Below are positions 1 to 8,225 of a DNA stretch of 64,000 nucleotides, piece by piece. The position numbers and the translations under genes were made by a program. The stretch lies in contig CAVQAW010000010.1 in NCBI GenBank assembly GCA_963710535.1, positions 372,001 through 436,000 on the forward strand, read 5' to 3'. Position 1 is the first letter of the stretch; every line of letters starts with the position of its first letter. This stretch comes from Pelagihabitans sp963710535 (GTDB lineage Bacteria > Bacteroidota > Bacteroidia > Flavobacteriales > Flavobacteriaceae). The notes below the pieces were generated by a model, which had not been told where the DNA came from, did not search any database, and saw only the letters and a program-made list of their open reading frames with translations.

Positions 1-1524
1 AACCACGGCGCGTTTGTAGTCTTGCATGGCAGCCGCCAAAATTTCCGAGGCGGACGCCGACAGTTCATTCACCAAAATCACCAGGGGTCCATCCCATTGG
101 ATGCGCTCATCCTTATCGTCATAAATCTCTTTCTTTTTACCAGAGGATTGCACTTGAACAATCGGTCCATCCTTTATGAAGAGCCCGGCCATTTCGACCA
201 CGGTTTTTAATGACCCGCCGCCGTTATCGCGAAGGTCAATGATGAGACCTTCCGCACCTTCGGCTTTTAGTCGTTCCACTTCCTTGGCCACATCAGTGGC
301 TGCATTCCTTTCGCTATAATCATCAAAATCGACATAGAATTTTGGGAGGTTGATCAATCCATATTTTTGGTTCTGTTTGATGATATTTGCCGATTTTGCA
401 AACGATTCTTCCAATTCGACAACATCCCTGGTCAAGGAAACAACCTGTAAGGAGCCATCTACTTTCCTCACGGTTAGGTCAACCACGGTGCCTTCAGGTC
501 CTTTGATCAATTTGATGGCATCATCCAATCTCATGCCCACGATATCTACAGGGGGTTCTCCTTTTTGGCCCACCTTGATGATTTCGTCGCCCACTTCCAA
601 ACGTTGGTCTCTCCAAACGGGACCGCCTGAAATAATTTCAACAATTTTCGCTCCCTCGGGCTTTTTCTGCAAGCGCGCACCGATACCTTCGAATTTACCG
701 GACATACTCATGTCGAACTTCTCTTTATCGTCAGGGGCGAAATAAAAGGTATGTGGATCAAACTCATCCACGATGGTATTGATGTATTGAACGAACCAAT
801 CTTTGCGCTGCAGATCGTTCACGAAATCAAAAAATTCATCCAAGGTCTTCCCGGTGGATTCCCTGGCCGACTTTTCCGCTTCGGCAGGAGTCATGGGTTT
901 GGCGTCGGCGTCAACTTCGACGATATCGTCCTGCACTTCTTCCCCATCTTCAAAACGATCCGATTTGGCGATATTGGAAGTGCGCTGCCCGATCATCATC
1001 TTGGTATCGTATGTCCCCAATGTGGCATATTTGAGCTGCTTTCTCCACCGTTCCTTCAACTCTTTCCTTGAATCGGCAAAAGGCATTTTTTCATAATCGA
1101 TGTCGATGGATTCATTGGCCGTATAGTCGAATGGGGATTCCAAAACCTCTTTGTAGATTTTTTTGGCATCCTCCATACGCTCCAATAAACGGGCATAGAC
1201 CACATTGAAAAAAGTGATGTCGGTATTCTTGATCTGATCATCGATTTGGAACTTGTACTGTTCAAATTCATCTATGTCTGACTGAAGAAAATAACGTTTT
1301 GTGGGATCGATCACATCGATGAAATCCTCGAAAACACTTACAGAAAAATCATCATTGATTTCCTTGGGCTCATAATGTCCTTTTTCGAGCACATAGGTAA
1401 TAAGGTCTAACAAGAGTTTGTCCTTATCGTCATTGTCAAAATTTTTATTCGAATTGTTGGTAAAACTGCACGAAGCAACGGCTATTAGCATTACGATTAA
1501 TGCGTAGGCAAGGTTCCTTTTCAT
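1..1524 (-). CDS. prc: Carboxy-terminal processing protease (tail-specific, Prc/CtpA), 5' part only
   Basis: N-terminal 508 residues of a periplasmic S41 serine protease; the gene continues past the left edge. An SPII signal with lipobox AVASC (Cys19) suggests a lipoprotein. An N-terminal helical region resembling the Prc/DUF3340 type is followed by a PDZ domain around residues 240-325 (GIGARL at its start, GDEIIKVGQ inside). The S41 core shows RDNGGGSL and the active-site stretch LSASASEI. By comparison with E. coli Prc the nucleophile should be Ser491. The paired catalytic lysine, expected about 25 residues later, falls outside the window. The start is the ATG at 1524, which opens directly onto the signal peptide. 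Prc-type enzymes degrade or trim envelope proteins from the C-terminus. The gene is divergent from surE, with 182 nt between them. Confidence 0.93.
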   Translation of the reverse strand, partial: MKRNLAYALIVMLIAVASCSFTNNSNKNFDNDDKDKLLLDLITYVLEKGHYEPKEINDDFSVSVFEDFIDVIDPTKRYFLQSDIDEFEQYKFQIDDQIKNTDITFFNVVYARLLERMEDAKKIYKEVLESPFDYTANESIDIDYEKMPFADSRKELKERWRKQLKYATLGTYDTKMMIGQRTSNIAKSDRFEDGEEVQDDIVEVDADAKPMTPAEAEKSARESTGKTLDEFFDFVNDLQRKDWFVQYINTIVDEFDPHTFYFAPDDKEKFDMSMSGKFEGIGARLQKKPEGAKIVEIISGGPVWRDQRLEVGDEIIKVGQKGEPPVDIVGMRLDDAIKLIKGPEGTVVDLTVRKVDGSLQVVSLTRDVVELEESFAKSANIIKQNQKYGLINLPKFYVDFDDYSERNAATDVAKEVERLKAEGAEGLIIDLRDNGGGSLKTVVEMAGLFIKDGPIVQVQSSGKKKEIYDDKDERIQWDGPLVILVNELSASASEILAAAMQDYKRAVV

Positions 1525-1706
1525 TTATTCTTTTTTTAATCGGCAGGGCCGTTTATCAGGCTTTTCCGAACATTCAATTAACTACTAAATCTCTAAGATA
1601 CAGAAAAAACCATGCCACGATGAAGTGCTTTTATTATTTTTTTGTTAAACTGTGAAAAGGTCTTATCCTTTTTAAAAACGTATTTTTGGGCGGTAAATTA
1701 TGTGGT

Positions 1707-2486
1707 ATGCTAAAACCTTTGATCTTGGTGACCAACGATGATGGGATTACGGCACCCGGTCTGCGCGCCCTGATACGTTTTATGAGCGAGATCGGAGAGG
1801 TCGTTGTGGTAGCTCCCGATAGCCCACAATCGGGTATGGGTCATGCGATTACCCTCGACAGTACGCTCTTTTCCAAAAAAGCAAACGTGGGCTCCGAAGA
1901 TGGGGCCAAAGATGAATACAGCTGCAGCGGCACCCCTGCCGATTGTGTAAAACTTGGGCTTCAAGAACTGCTTGAACGCAGGCCGGATATCTGTGTAAGC
2001 GGTATCAACCATGGTTCAAATTCTTCGATAAACGTCATATATTCCGGTACGATGAGTGCGGCCATAGAAGCTGGTATCGAAGGCATTCCGGCCATCGGGT
2101 TCTCGCTTTGCGATTACGGTTGGGAAGCCGATTTTGAGGCGGCCAAAGACTTTGTACAACGCATTGTTACAGAAGCCCTGAAGCATGGTATTCCGGAAGG
2201 GGTAGTGCTCAACGTAAACATTCCGAAATTGGGCCGTTCACAAATTAAGGGCATTAAGATATGTAGGCAGGCCAGGGCCAATTGGAAGGAAAAATTCGAC
2301 AAAAGGACCAATCCGATGGGAAAGCATTATTATTGGCTGACCGGAGAATTTGAACTGCTCGACAAAGGGGAGGATACCGATGAATGGGCTTTGGCGAATG
2401 GTTATATCTCGGTGGTACCCACCCAGTTCGACCTCACCGCACACCATACCATACAACAAATCAATACTTGGAGTTTAAATGAATAG
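1707..2486 (+). CDS. surE: 5'/3'-nucleotidase SurE
   Basis: SurE-family nucleoside monophosphatase, 259 residues, cytosolic and metal-dependent. The N-terminal metal motif TNDDG (residues 9-13), the serine loop SPQSGMGHAIT and the asparagine loop SGINHGSNSS are all present, so the active site looks complete. An upstream in-frame TTG at 1686 would add seven residues, but the ATG at 1707 places the canonical ILVTNDDG strand at the N-terminus as in the family. A TATTTTTG element (1681-1688) just upstream fits a Bacteroidota -7 box, though I see no TTG at the right distance for a -33 box. The last 8 nt overlap the start of the next gene, which suggests coupled translation. Confidence 0.95.
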   Translation: MLKPLILVTNDDGITAPGLRALIRFMSEIGEVVVVAPDSPQSGMGHAITLDSTLFSKKANVGSEDGAKDEYSCSGTPADCVKLGLQELLERRPDICVSGINHGSNSSINVIYSGTMSAAIEAGIEGIPAIGFSLCDYGWEADFEAAKDFVQRIVTEALKHGIPEGVVLNVNIPKLGRSQIKGIKICRQARANWKEKFDKRTNPMGKHYYWLTGEFELLDKGEDTDEWALANGYISVVPTQFDLTAHHTIQQINTWSLNE

Positions 2487-2760
2487 AAGGGAAATCGCCA
2501 TAGGATTCGTGGTCGGGCTTATCGCCAATACAGTGGGAACGCTGCTCTATATACTGCTTTTTTCGGAATTGGGTATTGTTGACACCTACAGGGCCGCCGT
2601 TCAGCAAGGCCATGTGGGCAGCCTTTTGGCGCTGGGCGCGCTTTTGAACCTGGCTGCCTTTTTCGGTTTTTTAAAGCTAAAAAGAGATTATAGGGCCCGT
2701 GGCGTGTTGATGGCGACCGTACTGACTGCCTTGGTGATATTGTGCTATAAACTGTTTTAA
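2479..2760 (+). CDS. Small hydrophobic membrane protein of unknown function
   Basis: 93 residues with about three predicted membrane segments (near residues 7-29, 47-65 and 74-92) and a short basic loop KLKRDYRARG before the last one. I recognise no domain. The ATG overlaps the end of surE by 8 nt, so the two are almost certainly co-translated. lpxB follows after 121 nt. A position between surE and lpxB hints at an envelope role, but nothing in the sequence itself shows it. Confidence 0.8.
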   Translation: MNRREIAIGFVVGLIANTVGTLLYILLFSELGIVDTYRAAVQQGHVGSLLALGALLNLAAFFGFLKLKRDYRARGVLMATVLTALVILCYKLF

Positions 2761-2773
2761 ATAAGTGCGTCAG

Positions 2774-2815
2774 GCCCAACAGTGCGTTTTGTGGAACCAG
2801 GCCATTGGGCTTTTT
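2774..2815 (+). terminator. Possible intrinsic terminator
   Basis: GCCCAA (2774-2779) can pair with TTGGGC (2805-2810), followed by five T. The loop of about 25 nt is long, so this is a weak candidate. It would separate surE and its partner from lpxB. Confidence 0.3.
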
Positions 2816-2881
2816 CGCGAAAATGATTGTTAATACCTTAAAATATACCGCCAGATAATTGGTTTGGCTGAATTTGAATCG

Positions 2882-3994
2882 ATGAAGTACTATATCATAG
2901 CGGGGGAAGCCTCAGGAGATCTACATGGGTCGAACCTCATCAAGGCACTTTTGGCAAAGGATGACCAGGCCGATGTTCGTTGTTGGGGGGGCGATATGAT
3001 GCAGGCTGCAGGGGGTACTTTGGTAAAACATTATAAAGAAATGGCCTTTATGGGCTTTGCGGAAGTCCTGTTCAACCTGAACACCATTTTTAAGAATATC
3101 AAGTTTTGCAAGACCGATATCGCGACCTTTGATCCCGATGTCATCATTTTTATCGATTATTCGGGATTTAACCTTCGAATCGCCCAATGGGCCAAGGCCA
3201 AGGGATTTAAGACCAATTATTATATCTCCCCGCAAATTTGGGCTTCCAGGGAACAACGTATCCAAAAAATAAAGAGTAGCATTGATGCGATGTATGTGAT
3301 CCTTCCCTTTGAAAAGGCCTACTACGAAGAAAAACACCACTTTGGAGTGCATTTTGTGGGACATCCTTTGTTCGATGCCATGCAGAACAGGCCAGCCGTG
3401 AACGAAGGCCAATTTAGGCTTCAATACCAACTCGATGCCACAAAACCCATCATTGCCCTCTTGCCCGGCAGCCGCGAGCAGGAAGTAATGAAAATGCTGC
3501 TATTGATGCTCTCGGTGGTCGATGATTTTAAGGAATACCAGTTTGTGATCGCAGGGGCACCCAGCCTTACTCCTGAATTTTATAAGCCCTTTTTGGGCAG
3601 GTCCAATGTGGGTTTTGTGACAAACCGGACCTATGACCTGCTCGCCCTTTCCCGCGCCGCTCTGGTAACCAGTGGCACCGCTACCTTGGAAACCGCCCTT
3701 TTTAAAGTGCCGCAAGTGGTTTGTTACCGTGCCAATTGGATATCCTATCAAATTGCCAAACGCATCATCACCCTCGATTATATCTCTTTGGTCAACCTGA
3801 TCATGGGCAAAGAAGTGGTCAAGGAACTCATCCAGGGCGATTTGAACACCAAAAACCTGAAGACCGAACTTTCCAAAATATTGGCAGACCCTGGCCGTTC
3901 CCTGCAACTGCATGCCTATGATTCACTCGAAAAAATGTTGGGAGGCATTGGGGCCAGTAAAAAAACCGCTGACTTGATCATCAAGGGATTATAA
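2882..3994 (+). CDS. lpxB: Lipid-A-disaccharide synthase
   Basis: GT19 enzyme of 370 residues that joins UDP-2,3-diacylglucosamine to lipid X to form the lipid A disaccharide, at the inner face of the cytoplasmic membrane. Family signatures seen: IIAGEASGDLHG at the N-terminus, VGHPLFD in the middle, LLPGSREQEV at the start of the donor half, and SGTATLETAL towards the C-terminus. Length is normal for the family. A TTG at 2864 would extend it by six residues. The ATG at 2882 is preferred because it sits immediately before the conserved YYIIAGEASGD strand. Confidence 0.96.
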   Translation: MKYYIIAGEASGDLHGSNLIKALLAKDDQADVRCWGGDMMQAAGGTLVKHYKEMAFMGFAEVLFNLNTIFKNIKFCKTDIATFDPDVIIFIDYSGFNLRIAQWAKAKGFKTNYYISPQIWASREQRIQKIKSSIDAMYVILPFEKAYYEEKHHFGVHFVGHPLFDAMQNRPAVNEGQFRLQYQLDATKPIIALLPGSREQEVMKMLLLMLSVVDDFKEYQFVIAGAPSLTPEFYKPFLGRSNVGFVTNRTYDLLALSRAALVTSGTATLETALFKVPQVVCYRANWISYQIAKRIITLDYISLVNLIMGKEVVKELIQGDLNTKNLKTELSKILADPGRSLQLHAYDSLEKMLGGIGASKKTADLIIKGL

Positions 3995-4006
3995 ATTGAA
4001 TGTCCG

Positions 4007-4036
4007 GTTGCTGCGATAACACATTTAATATATTTG
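4007..4036 (+). promoter_or_regulatory. Bacteroidota-type promoter for the NlpC/P60-comEC pair
   Basis: GTTG at 4007-4010 and TATATTTG at 4029-4036 are separated by 18 nt, matching the Bacteroidota housekeeping consensus (TTTG, about 19 nt, TAnnTTTG). Transcription would start near 4042. That excludes the TTG at 4044 as a practical start and supports the ATG at 4089 for the next gene. Confidence 0.6.
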
Positions 4037-4088
4037 GTTAATTTTGAAAAGAAACGTACTGATGCCCCCTTCAGTCATGCCACGGAAT

Positions 4089-4640
4089 ATGCGAAAGATT
4101 TTTATTGCTTTTTTCTTTTTTTTGATCACTGCATGTGGTGTGGTAAAGAAGAAAACCACCTATTCCAAGACCAGAAAGATCACCGTTGAAGGCTCAAAAG
4201 AGGTGACCGTTGATAACAAGGAAGTGCTTAAAGAAAATGGGGTGGGCACCTTCACCTCAAAAGCCGATGAAATCATCAATACCGCTTTGACATATTCAGG
4301 GGTGCGCTATAAATATGGTGGCACGACCAAAAACGGGATGGATTGCTCCGGATTGGTCTATGTGGCCTTTGGGGAAAACAATGTGCCACTGCCACGAATT
4401 TCATATGAAATGGCAGAAACCGGGGAGCATATCAAAATCAAGGACGTGACCAAGGGCGACCTGCTCTTCTTTAAGACCAGCAAACGCGGCAAGAAAATCA
4501 ACCATGTTGGTGTGGTAGTGGCCGTTGAAGACGATGAAATCAAATTTATCCATGCTTCCACTTCCAGGGGGGTCATTGTATCTTCACTTCGGGAAGGCTT
4601 TTGGAATTATGCCTTCGTAAAGGCCACAAGGGTGCTATAA
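4089..4640 (+). CDS. NlpC/P60 (C40) family lipoprotein, peptidoglycan endopeptidase
   Basis: 183-residue exported cysteine peptidase. The first 16 residues form an SPII signal ending in the lipobox ITAC (Cys16). The NlpC/P60 domain fills residues 60-183, with the nucleophile in GMDCSGLV (Cys86) and the histidine in KKINHVGVV (His139). His155 in FIHAS is the likely third polar residue. This triad is typical of Spr/YafL-like enzymes cutting the D-Glu/meso-DAP link in stem peptides. In-frame starts exist upstream (TTG 4044, ATG 4062, ATG 4077), but only the start at 4089 gives a normal lipoprotein signal. comEC begins 11 nt downstream. Confidence 0.9.
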   Translation: MRKIFIAFFFFLITACGVVKKKTTYSKTRKITVEGSKEVTVDNKEVLKENGVGTFTSKADEIINTALTYSGVRYKYGGTTKNGMDCSGLVYVAFGENNVPLPRISYEMAETGEHIKIKDVTKGDLLFFKTSKRGKKINHVGVVVAVEDDEIKFIHASTSRGVIVSSLREGFWNYAFVKATRVL

Positions 4641-4651
4641 CCAAGCTTTTT

Positions 4652-6679
4652 ATGCAGTTCCTTAGATTCATCCCCATTAAACTTACCCTGGTACTGGTAG
4701 TAGGCATCGTATTGGGAAATGTCCTGGATCTTAAAATTGTTCCTGCGCTTTTACTGCTACTCCCAATCTTGATTATGCTTGGTTTCGTATTTTTTGGTCA
4801 ATACAAACCGCATTCAACAGCATTCGGAATCCTGGCAGGCCTCGCCATTTTGGGCATAGGCATTTTAACGGTTTCCCTTACAAAACCGGAAAACCGACCG
4901 CAACATTATTCGCATCGAGACTTCCAGGGGCAACATTTATGGAAGTTGAAGATTGATCAAGTTTTAAAATCGACTTCCTTTTCCGATCGCTATTTGGCCC
5001 ATCCGATTGCCCTTGACGGTCATGTGACCCATGGCAACCTTCTTGTGAACATAGCGATAGACAGCACGGTTGGGAATTTAATGGTCGACGACGAATTGCT
5101 TTGCTTTAAGTCGATCGTGCCCATCAATCCACCCCTCAATCCTTCCCAGTTCAATTACAAAAAATACATGTCGCAATTGGGCGTTTCCCATCAAATAAGA
5201 TTAAAAAAGGAGGAGTATATTTTGGTGGCCCATCCTTTGCCTACCCTTCGCGGAAGAACAGCCTCTCTTAGGGACAAAATAATTCTAAAATTAAAGTCGG
5301 CGCATTTTGGATCGGAAGAACTCGGTATTATACAGGCCCTGTTGCTGGGGCAGCGGAACGATATTTCCGAGGACACCTACAATAACTATAAAAATGCTGG
5401 AGCAGTGCACATTTTGGCCGTTTCAGGTTTGCACATCGGTATTCTGTTGATGCTGCTGCAATTTCTTTTTCGCCCATTGGAACGATTGCGCCATGGGAAA
5501 ACCCTAAAGCTTGGGCTCATTGTGCTACTACTATGGGCCTACGCTATTTTGGCCGGCATGTCGGCTTCCATTGTAAGGGCGGTGACCATGTTCAGTTTTG
5601 TGGCTTATGCACTTTATCTGAACAGACCAAGCAATACCTTCAACATATTGGCCTTGAGCATGTTCTTTATACTGTTGGCTTTCGATCCAAACCTGCTTTT
5701 TCAAGTGGGCTTTCAAATGAGCTATGCGGCCGTATTTGCGATTGTTTGGATCTATCCCTTACTCCAAAAATTTTGGTCGCCCAAAAACCTTGTGGTACAG
5801 AAAATTTGGCAGTTGCTGTCTGTCAGTATCGCCGCCCAGATGGGGGTGCTGCCCATAAGTTTGTATTATTTCCACCAATTTCCAGGGCTCTTTTTTGTGT
5901 CGAACCTGCTGGTTGTACCCTTTATGGGACTGGTATTGGGCTTTGGCATTTTGGTCATTGTATTGGCACTGATTGATGCATTGCCCTTTTATGTGGTAAG
6001 CATTTACGACTATTTAATCGCGTTATTGAATGCCATTGTTGATTGGGTAGCTTCCCAAGAAGTCTTCATCTTCAAAAACATTCCTTTCGATGCCGTACAA
6101 TTGATACTTGCCTATGTGATGCTCGTGGCTTTGGTATTGTTTGCGACCAAGGCACACTTTAAACGCGCGCTGGTCTTGTTCCTCGCCATTTTGGGATTTC
6201 AATCATGGCTTTATATTACAGGCTTTCAAACGAGAAGGAAAGAGGTATTGCTCTTGGCGCATCAGACCAAAAACACGACGCTCTTATACCAATCGGGGCA
6301 GAAATTGGCGGTATTTAGTGAAGATACGACACGAACGGAAAGAATCGTGACCGATTTTCAGGTGGCAGAACGCATCACATCCATTGATCACCCGCCCCTT
6401 CAGAACAGTTATGTTTTGAAAAACAAATCGCTGTTGATTATCGATGGGTCTGGCGTATATCCCACGGCTATGCCGGGCCCGGATTACCTATTGCTGAGGC
6501 AGTCCCCCAAGTTGAATTTGGAGCGCACCATCGATTCCTTGCGACCCAAAATCATCTTGGCCGATGGCAGCAATTATCGCTCAATGGTTAAAAGATGGCA
6601 AACCACCAGCAGGGAGATGGGAATCCCTTTCCATTATACCGGGGAAAAGGGCGCCTTCGAATTTGATCTTGACGATTAA
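4652..6679 (+). CDS. comEC: ComEC/Rec2 family DNA-uptake channel protein
   Basis: 675-residue polytopic membrane protein. Residues 1-75 hold paired membrane segments, followed by a DUF4131-like soluble domain. The Competence domain (about 215-500) carries the typical AGAVHILAVSGLHIGIL and GMSASIVRA motifs and many helices. The C-terminal 150 residues sit where other ComECs carry a metallo-beta-lactamase domain, but the HxHxDH metal ligands are absent. Only a remnant-like pattern (DYLLLRQSP, ILADGSN) remains. ComEC conducts single-stranded DNA across the inner membrane during transformation. The ATG at 4652 is chosen over an upstream TTG at 4601 that would overlap the preceding gene. It converges with the transporter gene, overlapping by 4 nt. 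Confidence 0.93.
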   Translation: MQFLRFIPIKLTLVLVVGIVLGNVLDLKIVPALLLLLPILIMLGFVFFGQYKPHSTAFGILAGLAILGIGILTVSLTKPENRPQHYSHRDFQGQHLWKLKIDQVLKSTSFSDRYLAHPIALDGHVTHGNLLVNIAIDSTVGNLMVDDELLCFKSIVPINPPLNPSQFNYKKYMSQLGVSHQIRLKKEEYILVAHPLPTLRGRTASLRDKIILKLKSAHFGSEELGIIQALLLGQRNDISEDTYNNYKNAGAVHILAVSGLHIGILLMLLQFLFRPLERLRHGKTLKLGLIVLLLWAYAILAGMSASIVRAVTMFSFVAYALYLNRPSNTFNILALSMFFILLAFDPNLLFQVGFQMSYAAVFAIVWIYPLLQKFWSPKNLVVQKIWQLLSVSIAAQMGVLPISLYYFHQFPGLFFVSNLLVVPFMGLVLGFGILVIVLALIDALPFYVVSIYDYLIALLNAIVDWVASQEVFIFKNIPFDAVQLILAYVMLVALVLFATKAHFKRALVLFLAILGFQSWLYITGFQTRRKEVLLLAHQTKNTTLLYQSGQKLAVFSEDTTRTERIVTDFQVAERITSIDHPPLQNSYVLKNKSLLIIDGSGVYPTAMPGPDYLLLRQSPKLNLERTIDSLRPKIILADGSNYRSMVKRWQTTSREMGIPFHYTGEKGAFEFDLDD

Positions 6680-8208
6680 TGGATCTTCCCCATCAGTTTT
6701 TTTATCAATGGAGAGGCCAGTAGTACAAGAAGCCCAGCGCCTAAGGCGTATTTGGCAATCAAATCAAAACCGTCGGTATAAACAGAGAGGGTATCAAATC
6801 CGCCCACGTTTTTATCGGTGCTCTCGATGGCCAACTGTTCGCCAATAAAACCGACCACCTGAAATGCAAATGCCGATGACAGGAACCAGACTCCCATCAT
6901 AAATGCCACAATGCGTTTGGGTGAGAGATCTGTAATCTTTGAAAGACCCACCGGTGACATGAACAACTCGCCTACAGAAATTAAAAAATACATCAGTAGC
7001 AAGTATGCAAATGGGACCATGCCGTTGTCATCGGCACTGGCGCCGCTCAAGGCCAGGATATAAAAACTGATGCCGGCAAACACCAATCCAAAACCGAATT
7101 TATAAGGGGTGCGGGGGTTCATGTTTTTCTTGCTGAGATAGGTCCATAACATGGAAATGGGAATGGCAAGGATAATGATGAACATTGAGTTGAGCGAATT
7201 GGTCTGGGCGGCAGACATAAAAGAAAGGTTCACGTTTCGGGAGGCAAAAAGCGTGATGACGCTTCCGGAAAGTTCATGAAAACCCCAAAAGATGGTCATA
7301 AAAAAGGTAATCAAAACCGCTACGAACAATTTCTTCCGTTCGTCCAATGTGGCCTGATACATGATATAGGCCAGATAAACCAAGATGGCGATCCCAATAA
7401 TCTTAAATATGATATTCACGATATTTTGGTCGCCAAGAAAAGTGCCCTCGGCACCAAGCGCTTTGTACGAAGACAATAAATAGGCGATTATGGGAACCGA
7501 AAGTACGGCCAATACAGGGACCAAAATTCCCTGCTTCACGCCAATAATCTTTTTGTTCAACACCTGATTGTTTGGCGGAAGCCCTTTATCCCCGAAAACG
7601 TTTTTTCGTATCCCGCTCCAAAAAAATAGCAGTCCTGTCAACATCCCTATACCCGCGAGGCCAAATCCATAATGCCAACCATATTTATAGGCCAACCATC
7701 CACAAAGCAAAGGTGCCACCCATCCTCCGATATTGATGCCCATATAAAAAATGGTAAAGCCAGAGTCTTTTTTGGGATCTCCCGGGGCGTAGAGGGTTCC
7801 GACAAATGTGGAAATATTGGGTTTAAAAAAACCATTCCCCACGATGATCAGGGAAAGCGCCAAAAAAAAGGCCACATTATTTTCAATCGCGAGTACAAAA
7901 TGGCCTACTGCCATTAGAATACCTCCCAAAAAAATAGAATTCCGCATCCCTAAGATCTGGTCGGAAATCTTTCCCCCGATCACCGTGGAGGCGTATACCA
8001 ATGAGCCATAAGAGGCATAGACCGCCGCCGTAGCGAAATCGCGTTCCACCAAGGCCTCAAAAATAACGTTGACCATGTAGAGGGTCAACAAGGCGCGCAT
8101 ACCATAGAAACTGAATCGTTCCCACAACTCCGCAAAAAATAGATAGAAAAGGCCTTGGGGATGCCCGAAGATTTCCTTTGGTTGGTTCGGGGTAGAGGGG
8201 TCGGTCAT
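6676..8208 (-). CDS. POT/PTR family proton-coupled di/tripeptide transporter
   Basis: 510-residue major facilitator protein with about 14 predicted membrane helices. The POT signature ExxERF occurs in helix 1 (Glu27, Glu30, Arg31, Phe32), which couples proton and peptide movement. The PTR2-type stretch GNGFFKPNIST follows in the N-terminal half and FYMGINIGGW a little later. It starts 17 nt after the stop of the dipeptidyl-peptidase gene on the same strand, so the pair probably forms an operon that degrades peptides outside or in the periplasm and imports the products. Bacterial POT proteins usually take di- and tripeptides. The exact substrate range cannot be read from sequence. Confidence 0.94.
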   Translation of the reverse strand: MTDPSTPNQPKEIFGHPQGLFYLFFAELWERFSFYGMRALLTLYMVNVIFEALVERDFATAAVYASYGSLVYASTVIGGKISDQILGMRNSIFLGGILMAVGHFVLAIENNVAFFLALSLIIVGNGFFKPNISTFVGTLYAPGDPKKDSGFTIFYMGINIGGWVAPLLCGWLAYKYGWHYGFGLAGIGMLTGLLFFWSGIRKNVFGDKGLPPNNQVLNKKIIGVKQGILVPVLAVLSVPIIAYLLSSYKALGAEGTFLGDQNIVNIIFKIIGIAILVYLAYIMYQATLDERKKLFVAVLITFFMTIFWGFHELSGSVITLFASRNVNLSFMSAAQTNSLNSMFIIILAIPISMLWTYLSKKNMNPRTPYKFGFGLVFAGISFYILALSGASADDNGMVPFAYLLLMYFLISVGELFMSPVGLSKITDLSPKRIVAFMMGVWFLSSAFAFQVVGFIGEQLAIESTDKNVGGFDTLSVYTDGFDLIAKYALGAGLLVLLASPLIKKLMGKIH

Positions 8209-8225
8209 GATCTAATGGTTTTGGT

